A stretch of DNA of 64,000 nucleotides from Candidatus Proruminimicrobium quisquiliarum (GTDB lineage Bacteria; Elusimicrobiota; Endomicrobiia; Endomicrobiales; Endomicrobiaceae), in assembly GCA_018433245.1 (NCBI GenBank), contig JAHDRN010000013.1, positions 62,001 to 126,000 on the forward strand. The letters run 5' to 3'. A program made the translations under genes and the position numbers. Positions 23,904 through 32,426 of this stretch are shown one piece after another. Numbering within the stretch: position 1 is the first letter of the stretch; the number at the start of each line of letters is the position of its first letter. A model generated the notes under the pieces. That model was not told the origin of the DNA, did no database searches, and saw nothing but the letters and a program-made list of their open reading frames with translations.

Positions 23904-23992
23904 AAACGGGCACGGCAAGTGAGCACAAAAGTCAATATTGCCACCGTCAGAAAAGCGGACACAAAAAGGCATTTTCAGCCACTTATATATGA
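23900..23992 (+). repeat. 93-bp direct repeat, copy B (after terminase genes)
   Basis: This copy is the same length as copy A with about 84 % identity. It begins at the terL stop codon and ends about 30 bases before the next gene, so the two copies bracket the terminase pair exactly. Confidence 0.85.
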
Positions 23993-24022
23993 CAGGCAAA
24001 AAACAAGCAAAAGGAGACGGAT

Positions 24023-24292
24023 ATGTGTGACGTAGCAACCGGCACTCTTATAACAACAATGATATTAGGCACATACGGCGCAGTATCTACAAAAGCTGCA
24101 GCCGACAAACAAATAGAAATAGAAAATAAAAAACTTGCCGAGCAGGAAAAAAAGACAAAAGAAGCAACCCCTACCGTAGTTGACATGGTAAAAATTAACC
24201 AGGACAAAGCCAAAGAAACGTTAAGGCTGCGCAGAGGTATATCGCAGTCAATATATTCTACAGCTGTAAATACAAAAAAAATGGGTGAATAA
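24023..24292 (+). CDS. Small virion-associated protein before the portal gene
   Basis: This 89-residue protein has a short hydrophobic N-terminus (VATGTLITTMILGTYG), a helical charged middle and RLRRGISQSIY near the end. Proteins of this type commonly precede podovirus portal genes; the function is unknown. The ribosome site AAGGAG precedes the ATG. Confidence 0.55.
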   Translation: MCDVATGTLITTMILGTYGAVSTKAAADKQIEIENKKLAEQEKKTKEATPTVVDMVKINQDKAKETLRLRRGISQSIYSTAVNTKKMGE

Positions 24293-24293
24293 A

Positions 24294-25934
24294 ATGTTGG
24301 AAAAAAAAGCAGCCGCAAGCATTGCAGCACAACTTGAACAAAACGCCACCGACTATATTGCCGAATGTAAAACTATAACTGCTACGGTTTGTCCGGGGCG
24401 CGGATTTTATAGAGGCGATAAAAGAAACGCTTACTATAAAAATTTTGCGAAAACCCTGACGAACGTTGCCGACCGCTCGTTGTTTGTACTTGTATCCGGA
24501 CTTATGGCAGGCCTTACGAGCAAATCAAAACAATGGTTTAGACTTGTTTCTTTTGACGACGATGTATCAAAAAAATACAACGTGCAAAAATTTTTGAACA
24601 AGCTTGAGAAACAGATAAGGTTAATTTGCGATAAAAGCAATATATATGAAGTTTTGCCGCTTTTATATAAAGAAAGCATTGCATTTGGAACTTCAGCGGC
24701 TATGATGAATGACGATTATGACGATGTAATACGCCTTGCTTCTTTTACGGCAGGGCAATTTTTTATAGATGTTGACGACCGCGGAGTAGTAAATATATTT
24801 TACAGGCCGTTTGATTTAACGGTACAGGGATTTATCAACTATTTTGGTTTTGATAATTGCCCTGACAAAATTAAAACCGATTATCAAAACAACAGACTGA
24901 CAACAACATATACCGTTAATCAGCTAATAGCATTAAATCCGAAATTTGTTAAAGGAATAGATCCTGACAACAATAAATTTCTGTCGTATTACTGGATGGA
25001 CGGCGCCAACGAAGAAAAAGAGTTTATTAAAGTCGGCGGATTTGACGAATTTCCGATGATTGTACACCGTTTGGAAACGCGCACGACTCATGATGCGTAC
25101 GGAATCGGAATAGGTTCCACAATATCTTCCAAAATAAAAGAAACGTTTAAAAAAATCCGTGAAAAATTAAAAGCCATTGAGTTGGCTGTAAGACCGCCGT
25201 TTACATATACGGCCGATATTAAAAATGAAATAAATTTAATGCCCGGAATGGGAACCAAAGTTCCGGCCGGAAAAGAAACCGGCATTAAAACAATATACCA
25301 GGTAGCGCTTGATATAGAACATTTGCGCAAAGATATTGAAGACGATAAAAAAGAAATAGCGTCTGCTTTTTTTGCGGATTTATTTTTAATGTTTCAAGCC
25401 GGCGGAAATACCGCTACCGAAACAAACGAACGCGTAACCGAAAGACTTGGAGTACTTGGCACTTTAACAGAACGTTTTGAAAACGAACTTTTGGAACCTC
25501 TTATTAAGGGAATAATCACAAAAATTTTTAAAGCAGGAATAATATCAGAAACCGAAATACCGGAAGAACTCCGCGGCCGAGAAATCAAAATTGAATATAT
25601 CGGGATATTATCTCAGGCAGCAAAACAAATAGGACTGTCAAATTTAAGAAACGCGATAGCTTTAATGAAAGAGCTTACAGCGGTTTCCGAGAATGTTACG
25701 GATAATTTTGATGCGGATAACGCTTTGAGAGCTGCATGTATAGATTTAGGATTAGATCCTGCTATTTTGACGGCACCGGAAATTATGGCCGAAAGAAGAA
25801 AAATTAAAGCGCAGCAAGAAGAACGCAGAGCGCAGCAAGAAGCGCTTCTTGCTGCATCAAGAAGCGCCAAAGATTTAGGATCGGCAAAAATAACGCCCGA
25901 AACACTTCTGGGCGGTATGAAAAACAACGGATAA
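24294..25934 (+). CDS. Portal protein (podovirus head-to-tail connector)
   Basis: This dodecameric portal forms the DNA channel and links head and tail. The 546 residues match the T7 gp8/BPP-1-type connector family: GRGFYRGDKR, then LTSKSKQWFRL, EVLPLLYKESIAFGTSA and a helical C-terminus. An upstream in-frame GTG at 24285 would overlap the previous gene; the ATG at 24294 is preferred. The position right after the terminases is canonical. Confidence 0.88.
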   Translation: MLEKKAAASIAAQLEQNATDYIAECKTITATVCPGRGFYRGDKRNAYYKNFAKTLTNVADRSLFVLVSGLMAGLTSKSKQWFRLVSFDDDVSKKYNVQKFLNKLEKQIRLICDKSNIYEVLPLLYKESIAFGTSAAMMNDDYDDVIRLASFTAGQFFIDVDDRGVVNIFYRPFDLTVQGFINYFGFDNCPDKIKTDYQNNRLTTTYTVNQLIALNPKFVKGIDPDNNKFLSYYWMDGANEEKEFIKVGGFDEFPMIVHRLETRTTHDAYGIGIGSTISSKIKETFKKIREKLKAIELAVRPPFTYTADIKNEINLMPGMGTKVPAGKETGIKTIYQVALDIEHLRKDIEDDKKEIASAFFADLFLMFQAGGNTATETNERVTERLGVLGTLTERFENELLEPLIKGIITKIFKAGIISETEIPEELRGREIKIEYIGILSQAAKQIGLSNLRNAIALMKELTAVSENVTDNFDADNALRAACIDLGLDPAILTAPEIMAERRKIKAQQEERRAQQEALLAASRSAKDLGSAKITPETLLGGMKNNG

Positions 25935-25937
25935 AAA

Positions 25938-26264
25938 ATGAGTAAACCAAAAATAAAAAAACAAATAATAAAAAATGACGACTGGGGAACGATGTTGGAA
26001 AGCCCGGCCGCCAGACGCATTATATGGGAAATTTTAGAGCATGCAAGAACTTTCGGAAGTTCTTTTGACGAAAATCCGCACAGAATGTCGTACAACGAAG
26101 GACAACGAGCTGTAGGGCAATATATTTACGACGAAATTATGCGTAATTGCCCGGAAAGATTTTTACAGGCACAAAACGAAATGAATTCGGCGCTGAAACA
26201 AATTGAGCTTAAAAATAAAGAAAATCAACAAGGCGAAAACGGAGAAGAAGATGCAGGAGAATAA
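25938..26264 (+). CDS. Bbp19-like phage protein
   Basis: This 108-residue protein matches the small conserved protein found after the portal gene in BPP-1-like podoviruses: SPAARRIIWEILEHARTFGS and NPHRMSYNEGQRAVGQ. Its virion role is not established. The C-terminal tail is charged and overlaps the next gene. Confidence 0.75.
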   Translation: MSKPKIKKQIIKNDDWGTMLESPAARRIIWEILEHARTFGSSFDENPHRMSYNEGQRAVGQYIYDEIMRNCPERFLQAQNEMNSALKQIELKNKENQQGENGEEDAGE

Positions 26265-26559
26265 TTATGTTGTATTGAGACAGGGAGACGACAGCGATTT
26301 TTTCGGCCGAGAAATAATCGTTCATCTTGATACTGATAAAAATATGACCGGATGGACTGCTGAATTTAAACTGGGCAACATAACTAAAAATTTTGCAAAT
26401 TTTGAAACGACAAAACAGCTTGAAATAGTTTTGTCCAAAACTGAAACGGAAAGTTTGCCGGCCGGAAAACTTTTTGGATATATTAAAATAACCGACGGAA
26501 ACGGAAAAGTTGGCACATTGGAAGCTATACCGTTTAACATTTTTGCAAAGGTAATCTAA
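26251..26559 (+). CDS. Hypothetical beta-rich phage structural protein
   Basis: This 102-residue protein starts at the ATG at 26251, with AGAAGAAG before it. It is a beta-sandwich-like sequence (GREIIVHLDTDKNMTGWTAEF) resembling the small BppU-type N-terminal baseplate/fibre-associated domains; that likeness is tentative. It immediately precedes the fibre gene, so it may help attach the fibre. Confidence 0.5.
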   Translation: MQENNYVVLRQGDDSDFFGREIIVHLDTDKNMTGWTAEFKLGNITKNFANFETTKQLEIVLSKTETESLPAGKLFGYIKITDGNGKVGTLEAIPFNIFAKVI

Positions 26560-26561
26560 AA

Positions 26562-27620
26562 ATGGAAATTGTAAAAATTTCAACTTCAAAATACGAAATA
26601 AAAATGCCGATTTCTAACGGCAGACAGGGCGAACAGGGAATACAGGGAATTCAAGGGCCGAAAGGCGAAAAAGGAGCAACCGGCAAATCGGCTTTGGCGC
26701 TTGATACTGATTTTTATTATTACAACGAAGGCGATAACGTTAAAAGTATTTTAGAATCCTCTGATACCAAATACCAAAATATTGATTTTCGCGGAATATA
26801 TGCGGAGCTTTCCGGCATAAATTTAAGCGGCCTTTATAAAAACATAAGAAATTTAAACGTATATATGTCGGCAAAAGAACGCCTGATGAATGTTGTTGAA
26901 AGCCATATTACTTTTATTGATTCTGAAATAATTACAAATAATCCGACTGCCGGAAGTTTAATAAATGTTTCAGATTCTATTATTAATTTAAACAATACAA
27001 ATATAGTTTGTCAGGGATTAGAGACAACAGATTGGACAATGTTTAAATGTAATAATGCAAGAATAACAGTTAAAAAATCAGAATTTGGAGCAAAAGAAAT
27101 ACTTAGCGGAAATCAAGAAATTAAAAATATAAAAATTTTTGATTTGAATGCAGATACATCAACCGGAGCTTTTTTGTTCAGTGATGACTGTAGATTTACT
27201 CTTGAATATACTTCTGACGATGACAACGGAGCCGATATTATTTATCTTAATCCGTTAGCAACGTGTGCCTTCCATATAAATTTAACACAAACAGCTTTTT
27301 CAAATTACAACAAAGGCGGTTCGTATGCCAATGATTTGAATGTGCGCTTGGAAGATGACATATATCTCAGAGGGAATTTAATCGGATATATTTATGTCCG
27401 CAATGAAACATTAAGCGACGAATGGCAACCAAATACTCCATATTCTAACGGCATAAAACTAATCAAAGACGGGAATGGATACCAAACGGTTTATGAGTAT
27501 ATATCAGCTGATACGATAGAAGAAGATATTGCAGCCGGCAATTTAGTAGCAAAAGCTTTAAAATTGGCGACAAACAAAGGCAATTCAATTGACGGCACAA
27601 ACAACCAATCTTTTTTGTGA
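26562..27620 (+). CDS. Fibre-like protein with collagen-type repeats
   Basis: This 352-residue protein has a short N-terminal part followed by collagen-like Gly-x-y triplets (GEQGIQGIQGPKGEKGATG, residues ~24-42). A parallel-beta-helix-like domain with repeated hydrophobic rungs follows. The build is that of a trimeric phage tail fibre or receptor-binding protein; the receptor is unknown. It lies three bases after the preceding gene. Confidence 0.65.
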   Translation: MEIVKISTSKYEIKMPISNGRQGEQGIQGIQGPKGEKGATGKSALALDTDFYYYNEGDNVKSILESSDTKYQNIDFRGIYAELSGINLSGLYKNIRNLNVYMSAKERLMNVVESHITFIDSEIITNNPTAGSLINVSDSIINLNNTNIVCQGLETTDWTMFKCNNARITVKKSEFGAKEILSGNQEIKNIKIFDLNADTSTGAFLFSDDCRFTLEYTSDDDNGADIIYLNPLATCAFHINLTQTAFSNYNKGGSYANDLNVRLEDDIYLRGNLIGYIYVRNETLSDEWQPNTPYSNGIKLIKDGNGYQTVYEYISADTIEEDIAAGNLVAKALKLATNKGNSIDGTNNQSFL

Positions 27621-27629
27621 GGTAAAAAA

Positions 27630-27968
27630 ATGAGCGTAGGCGAAATAGCAGCAATAGTGGCCGTTGCAATAACAATTATTGTGAATGTGGTTATTGTCGG
27701 GATATTTGTCGGACAGCGTAAAAAACAAGAAGAATTTCTCGCGGCTCAGATAGATAATTTAAAAGTTTCTTTTGAAAAAGAAATAAAGAGCATTAAAGAA
27801 TTTTTTAATTATCGCCTGATGCAAGTAGAAGAGGGAAATAAAAAACGTGAACAGTTTGAACAGGAATTTAGAGGATGTCTTTCAAAAATGGAAGAAACAT
27901 CTAAAAACGCCCATCACAGGCTTAACGAATTGAGAGAAGATATTGAAAAAATAAGGGGGGAATTATGA
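27630..27968 (+). CDS. Single-span membrane protein with coiled coil
   Basis: This 112-residue protein has a transmembrane helix at about 5-28 followed by a long heptad-rich helix. The topology is that of an inner-membrane spanin or a lysis accessory protein, and the next genes encode a holin-like protein and an endolysin. The function is inferred from context only. Confidence 0.5.
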   Translation: MSVGEIAAIVAVAITIIVNVVIVGIFVGQRKKQEEFLAAQIDNLKVSFEKEIKSIKEFFNYRLMQVEEGNKKREQFEQEFRGCLSKMEETSKNAHHRLNELREDIEKIRGEL

Positions 27969-28378
27969 AATTTGTTTTATTGTTTTTATTGACGTTTTTT
28001 GTGTTGTCGGTTTTTAGCGCATCAGGATGCATAAACTGGTTTAAGGATCTGGCCAAAAACTGGAAGCAAAAAAATATAGGAAGAATAAGAGACTCTCTTT
28101 TTGCTTTTGCTTTTGCTTTGTTTTTTGCGCCAGTAATACAACTTATAACCAGTTTTGTTGTTAATATTGCATTCGGAATTTTTAACATTCCGGCTGCAAT
28201 GATGATTTTTTGGTTTTTATTGTTTTTAGCGGCTGAACAATTCTTTTACGAGTGGGGAATACAGTTGTTAGTTCAAAATTTAATACCCAAAGTTATTAAC
28301 GGAATATTAAAAAAATTCGGATTATTGAAAGAGGAAAATAATGGCGCCGATACTGCAAACACAAATGGAAATGATTAA
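27965..28378 (+). CDS. Putative holin (multi-span membrane protein)
   Basis: This 137-residue protein has an N-terminal hydrophobic segment and two further spans (about 45-70 and 75-105), with a polar C-terminus. It overlaps the endolysin gene downstream by 38 bases. Position and topology indicate that it forms the membrane lesion for lysis; no family is claimed. Confidence 0.55.
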   Translation: MKFVLLFLLTFFVLSVFSASGCINWFKDLAKNWKQKNIGRIRDSLFAFAFALFFAPVIQLITSFVVNIAFGIFNIPAAMMIFWFLLFLAAEQFFYEWGIQLLVQNLIPKVINGILKKFGLLKEENNGADTANTNGND

Positions 28379-28820
28379 AAATTTTCATTTGCAACTTCAA
28401 AAAATTTGTACGCCGTTAGGTTTTGACAGCCTGACGGTTTTGGCACATGCGTGTCATGAAACCGGAAATTTAGAAAGAGTTATCGGAGAAAACAATTACT
28501 GGGGAATTAAAACGCCTCAATATTCAAAATGGACGGGATTAGTTGCAAAAGTAATTACGCATGAATATGTCAATAGAAAAAAAATTAAAGTTATTGCCAC
28601 CTTCAGAGACTGGGCAACCCCGAAAGAAAGTATTGAATGGTATTGCAACTTTATTAAAAACAATTATAAGGAAGCGTATCAGCAGAGAAACAATGCGTTT
28701 GAATATTTCCCGGCTCTTGTGAAATATCAAACAAAATACGCAACTGACCCAAATTATGCAGCTGCGGCCATAGAGCGATATAAATGGCTTAAAAAAACAT
28801 TTTTTCAGGATAAACAATGA
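28341..28820 (+). CDS. Endolysin: glucosaminidase-type peptidoglycan hydrolase
   Basis: This 159-residue enzyme of the FlgJ/mannosyl-glycoprotein glucosaminidase family has the catalytic Glu in AHACHETGN (E40), followed by NNYWGIK, YVNRKKIKVIATFRDW and LVKYQTKYATDPNYA. It cleaves the glycan strands of the host wall at the end of the lytic cycle. There is no signal peptide, so a holin is needed. The ribosome site is AGAGGAAAAT. Confidence 0.85.
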   Translation: MAPILQTQMEMIKNFHLQLQKICTPLGFDSLTVLAHACHETGNLERVIGENNYWGIKTPQYSKWTGLVAKVITHEYVNRKKIKVIATFRDWATPKESIEWYCNFIKNNYKEAYQQRNNAFEYFPALVKYQTKYATDPNYAAAAIERYKWLKKTFFQDKQ

Positions 28821-29365
28821 AAAACTACGTCATTATATTTTTGATTATTGCGGTTACGGCATTAGGGATTTGCTCGGTTGTTTTTTATGCTTTGTATATG
28901 CACGAGCATAACAGCAAAAAGAACGAAATATGGGCAAATACGCCGCTTCCTGAGCATACACAGGCGCAGGTTATTGCAAGCGCGACTGAGATAAAAATTA
29001 AAAACAAAACACAGACAAGTTCCGGAACCGTTACGCAGGCGCAGATAATACCGGTGTATCCGGAAAGCAATGTGACGGTAAATATTACCGATGAGAATAA
29101 AGTTGAAATCAGTCAAAAAGTTTGGGGATTATGCGTTAAACCGAATATCTCGGTTTTTTATGCAGATCACATACAATGCGGATTTGGCGCGAGATTTTTG
29201 TTTATAAGGCTGTGGGGTGTAAGTTTGGGAATATCGCAGGAATTAGCGCCGTATGTAATGATAGACAGGCGTTTAAGAGATGTTTTGCCGATACTGGCAA
29301 ATGCGAGTATCGGACTTATTGTAGAACAAAATGCTGCAAGCGTAAGTTTCAGCGTTTATTTATAA
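28817..29365 (+). CDS. Membrane-anchored phage protein in the lysis cluster
   Basis: This 182-residue protein has an N-terminal transmembrane helix (about 4-27), a Thr/Gln-rich linker, and a beta-rich C-terminus ending IVEQNAASVSFSVYL. It overlaps the endolysin gene by four bases. It could be an outer-membrane-interacting lysis protein or spanin partner; unrecognised. Confidence 0.5.
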   Translation: MKNYVIIFLIIAVTALGICSVVFYALYMHEHNSKKNEIWANTPLPEHTQAQVIASATEIKIKNKTQTSSGTVTQAQIIPVYPESNVTVNITDENKVEISQKVWGLCVKPNISVFYADHIQCGFGARFLFIRLWGVSLGISQELAPYVMIDRRLRDVLPILANASIGLIVEQNAASVSFSVYL

Positions 29366-29384
29366 AAAATAAAAGGAGCGTGTT

Positions 29385-30104
29385 ATGGAATTTGACAAAG
29401 ACGGAAAACCAATTATAGACGGAAAGCCGAAAGGAACTGAAGGCGGAGAAGGTGGAGACGGAAAGCCGAAAGGAACTGAAGGCGGAGAGGGTGGAGACGG
29501 AAAGCCGAAAGGAACTGAAGGCGGAGAAGGTGGAGACGGAAAGCCGAAAGGAACTGAAGGCGGAGAAGGTGGAGACGGAAAGCCGAAAGGAACTGAAGGC
29601 GGAGAGGGTGGAGATGACGACAAACAGTTTGAAGCTTTAAAATTTGGCGAAGGAGCAAAGATAGACGAATCGGCAAAAAAAGAATTTATAGAGCATTGCA
29701 AAAAAAACGGAATAAAAGCGGAAGCAGCACAGGGCTTTATTGATTTGCAAACCAAAATAAACGCTGAAGTAGCCAAAGGACAGGAAGCTTTAAGAACCAA
29801 TGCTATAGAAGCCTGGCAAACACAGGTTAAAAAAGAGTATGGCGTTGAGTATGAAAAAAAGCTTGCTGCAGGCAAAAAAGCGCTTGACGTTTTCGGCAAC
29901 GAGAATTTAAAAGAACTTCTCGGAGATAAAGGCGAAAACGGAACCGGTTTGGGGAATCATCCGGCTGTTGTTGCTTTTCTTGTCAAAATTGGAGAAACAC
30001 TCCAAAACGATAAATTTATTCCGGGCGGACAAGGAAGTGTAAGTTTGGAAAACAGAACTCCCGAGGAAAAAGCAAGAAGTTTGTACGGCGACACGATGAA
30101 GTAA
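29385..30104 (+). CDS. Capsid scaffolding-like protein with 13-residue tandem repeats
   Basis: This 239-residue acidic protein lies directly before the major capsid gene, as expected for a scaffold. The N-terminal region holds five copies of GKPKGTEGGEGGD. The rest is helical (KKEFIEHCKKNGIKAEAAQG, later KEYGVEYEKKLAAGKKALDV), a pattern seen in podovirus scaffold proteins. The repeats are probably disordered. Confidence 0.65.
   Translation: MEFDKDGKPIIDGKPKGTEGGEGGDGKPKGTEGGEGGDGKPKGTEGGEGGDGKPKGTEGGEGGDGKPKGTEGGEGGDDDKQFEALKFGEGAKIDESAKKEFIEHCKKNGIKAEAAQGFIDLQTKINAEVAKGQEALRTNAIEAWQTQVKKEYGVEYEKKLAAGKKALDVFGNENLKELLGDKGENGTGLGNHPAVVAFLVKIGETLQNDKFIPGGQGSVSLENRTPEEKARSLYGDTMK
29421..29615 (+). 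repeat. Five 39-bp tandem repeats inside the scaffold-like gene
   Basis: Five near-identical 39-bp units (start GGAAAGCCGAAAGGAACTGA), each encoding GKPKGTEGGEGGD. The few differences are synonymous (gaa/gag, gac/gat), suggesting recent duplication by slippage or recombination. Confidence 0.9.
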
Positions 30105-30139
30105 AAAGTAAAAAATAAAAAAAAGGAGATTTAAAAATT

Positions 30140-31090
30140 ATGGCAAATCAATTCATGACATTGGCAGATCAGGCAAAAACAACAGATCCTTCAGGAAAAG
30201 CGCTTACGATTGTTGAATATATTACGAGCGCAAACGAACTTGACGATATACCGTCAATACCGTCCAACAGCGATACGGAAATGATAGGAACAAGAAGAAT
30301 CGGTCTTCCTGCGGTTTCAAGAAGAGAAATAAACGAAGGAGTTCCTTTTACAAAATCCAAAACAGAGCAGTTCAAAGAAAGAATTGTTTTGTATGAAGCT
30401 CAGGGAGCAATTGACTCAGATTTAATAGATTTGGCGGCAGACAAAGCAACTGCAAGACTCAGCGAAAATTCAGGGCACATGCAGGCGCTCGGTAAAATTT
30501 TTGCAGAAGATGTTATGTACGGAACCCCTGCAAAAAAAACCTTTACCGGCTTTTGCGAATATTACAACAAGAAAGACAATATACAAGTTGTTGATGCCGG
30601 CGGAACAGCGAATTTGAGGTCTATTGTTATTGTAGGCTGGTCTCCCGATACGATTACAAGTTTTTTCCCGAAAAATTCAAAAGCCGGAATAGACCATATT
30701 CCGTTTGATAAAGATTTTGTACCGTCACCGGACGGAAACGGACAGATGGTTGCATACGCTGACGTATTCAAATGGAAAGTAGGATTATCAATTAAAAATC
30801 CGAAATTTGCGTCAAGAATTGCAAACATTGACATAAAAAATATCAGCAGAGATATGATTTTCCCTCTTTTAATTAAAGGAAAAAATCAAATTGAAAGTTT
30901 AAAGATTGTAAAACCGAGAATATACTGCTGCAATGAAATCTTTACGCTTTTGGAAATTGCCGCTTTTGAAAAAGCAAACGTTGCATTGACGTACAGAGAA
31001 GTGCCGAATTCAACGCCTATTATTTCGTTCGGCGGATGCGAGCTGAGAAAAATGGATGTAATGAATATAGACGAAAAGAAAGTTGCTTAA
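30140..31090 (+). CDS. Major capsid protein
   Basis: This shell-forming protein has 316 residues and resembles the gp7-type capsid family of epsilon15/BPP-1-like podoviruses: LADQAKTTDPSGKALTIVEY, then VPFTKSKTEQFKERIVLYEA and GTPAKKTFTGFCEYY. There is no long prodomain, fitting a separate scaffold. A good ribosome site (AAAGGAG) precedes it. It is directly after the scaffold gene. Confidence 0.8.
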   Translation: MANQFMTLADQAKTTDPSGKALTIVEYITSANELDDIPSIPSNSDTEMIGTRRIGLPAVSRREINEGVPFTKSKTEQFKERIVLYEAQGAIDSDLIDLAADKATARLSENSGHMQALGKIFAEDVMYGTPAKKTFTGFCEYYNKKDNIQVVDAGGTANLRSIVIVGWSPDTITSFFPKNSKAGIDHIPFDKDFVPSPDGNGQMVAYADVFKWKVGLSIKNPKFASRIANIDIKNISRDMIFPLLIKGKNQIESLKIVKPRIYCCNEIFTLLEIAAFEKANVALTYREVPNSTPIISFGGCELRKMDVMNIDEKKVA

Positions 31091-31182
31091 AAAATAAGGC
31101 GCATAAAAAGCGCACAAAGTTGTTTGCCGGGATCAACTCTAAAAAAACCGGCACCAACTAAATAAAATAAAGGAGTCAAAAC

Positions 31183-32373
31183 ATGAATGACGCATTGTTG
31201 TATTTTAGCAAAGACCAAGCGATAACAAAAACAGCGCAGCAGGAGAATGTTGAAATTGCCGGTTCAAACGTTTTGGAAGTAAACGGGCTTTCGGATAAGA
31301 TGGATCTTGTTCTTATGGTTAAAAAACCGTTTGCAATTTCCGGATCCGGACAGATGAAAATGATTGTAAAAACGTCGGACGACGAAAACTTTGAAGAAGA
31401 TAAAATCGTCCACATCGGGATTTATACGCCGAAAGAGATAAGCGGTCTCGGCGTAATAGACAAACTCGGGAAATTTATATGCAAGAAATACATTAAAGTT
31501 GTTTACGGATTTGACGAGTTTAACCATGCCGGCGACCCGGTTATTGTTACGGACGGCGCGGTTGACTGCTTTTTGACGTCAAACTCCGATACAAAAGGAT
31601 CGCAGGCCGAAAAAATCCTTGAAACCGGAATAGAAAAAGTATCAACTCCGCAAGTTGATACGGAAGACGGAACATACGTTACAAGTAAAACCGTAACGGT
31701 AACGTGCGATACGCCGGGAGCTGAGATACATTTTACAAAAGACGGCTCTGAACCGGACGGAAACAGCGAACTTGCAGAAAACGGCGAGATAGTTTTGGAT
31801 GCTTCTTGCACGCTGAAAGTAAGGGCAGTTAAAGAAGGTATGAACGACAGCGACGTTGTATCAAGAGATATTGTGATACAGTGCGCAACCGTAACTTCAA
31901 GCCCGGATACAAGCACATTTGCCAACTCAACATCGGTAACGCTTGCCTGCGCAACTTCAGGCGCGACAATTTACTACACAGATGACGGAAACGAGCCGAC
32001 AGCGGCAAGTACAGAGTACACGACGCCGATTGCATTGACGGATACAAAAACGATCAAGGCAATTGCTGTGAAAACGGGGTTAACAAACAGCGCAGTTATG
32101 GAAAAAATATTTACAAAAGCGGCTGCTGTAGCAACTCCGACAGCTTCTCCTGATGGTGGAAATTTTGAAACTTCGCAAGAAGTAACGCTTGCTTGTGTAA
32201 CTGAAGGCGCAACAATTTACTACACAGATGACAACAGCACGCCGACAGCGGAAAGCACTGAATACACGGCTCCGTTTACATTAACGGCTACAAAGATAAT
32301 AAAGGCCATTGCCTTGAAAGAAGGTTCGTCTGACAGCGCCGTAATGACAAAAACTTTCACAAAAACAAATTAA
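31183..32373 (+). CDS. Capsid decoration/head protein with three chitobiase C-terminal-type repeats
   Basis: This protein has 396 residues. The first ~165 form a phage head domain of unknown family (YFSKDQAITKTAQQENVEIA). They are followed by three related ~75-residue modules with the pattern PGAEIHFTKDGSEP, SGATIYYTDDGNEP and EGATIYYTDDNSTP, typical of the CHB_HEX_C_1 beta-sandwich. Such Ig-like modules on capsids are thought to aid attachment to surfaces or glycans; that is family knowledge. Confidence 0.7.
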   Translation: MNDALLYFSKDQAITKTAQQENVEIAGSNVLEVNGLSDKMDLVLMVKKPFAISGSGQMKMIVKTSDDENFEEDKIVHIGIYTPKEISGLGVIDKLGKFICKKYIKVVYGFDEFNHAGDPVIVTDGAVDCFLTSNSDTKGSQAEKILETGIEKVSTPQVDTEDGTYVTSKTVTVTCDTPGAEIHFTKDGSEPDGNSELAENGEIVLDASCTLKVRAVKEGMNDSDVVSRDIVIQCATVTSSPDTSTFANSTSVTLACATSGATIYYTDDGNEPTAASTEYTTPIALTDTKTIKAIAVKTGLTNSAVMEKIFTKAAAVATPTASPDGGNFETSQEVTLACVTEGATIYYTDDNSTPTAESTEYTAPFTLTATKIIKAIALKEGSSDSAVMTKTFTKTN

Positions 32374-32383
32374 GCATAATTTA

Positions 32384-32414
32384 CAGGGGCAGCTGATTAA
32401 AAAGGCTGCCCCTG
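32384..32414 (+). promoter_or_regulatory. Strong hairpin touching the ribosome site of the tail-tube gene
   Basis: A perfect 10-bp stem (CAGGGGCAGC / GCTGCCCCTG) with an 11-nt loop ends one base before AGGAG. No T run follows, so it is not a standard terminator; it may tune translation or protect the capsid mRNA. Confidence 0.6.
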
Positions 32415-32426
32415 CAGGAGCATAAA

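Noticed and set aside
26562-27620. Diversity-generating retroelement, given the BPP-1-like gene order
   Set aside because: No reverse transcriptase gene and no template/variable repeat pair were found in the prophage.
29421-29615. CRISPR array
   Set aside because: The 39-bp units are directly adjacent with no spacers and are in frame within a gene; no cas genes occur in the window.
29360-29899. Minus-strand proline-rich repeat ORF opposite the scaffold-like gene
   Set aside because: It is the mirror of the 39-bp repeats; the plus-strand frame has the ribosome site and the right context.
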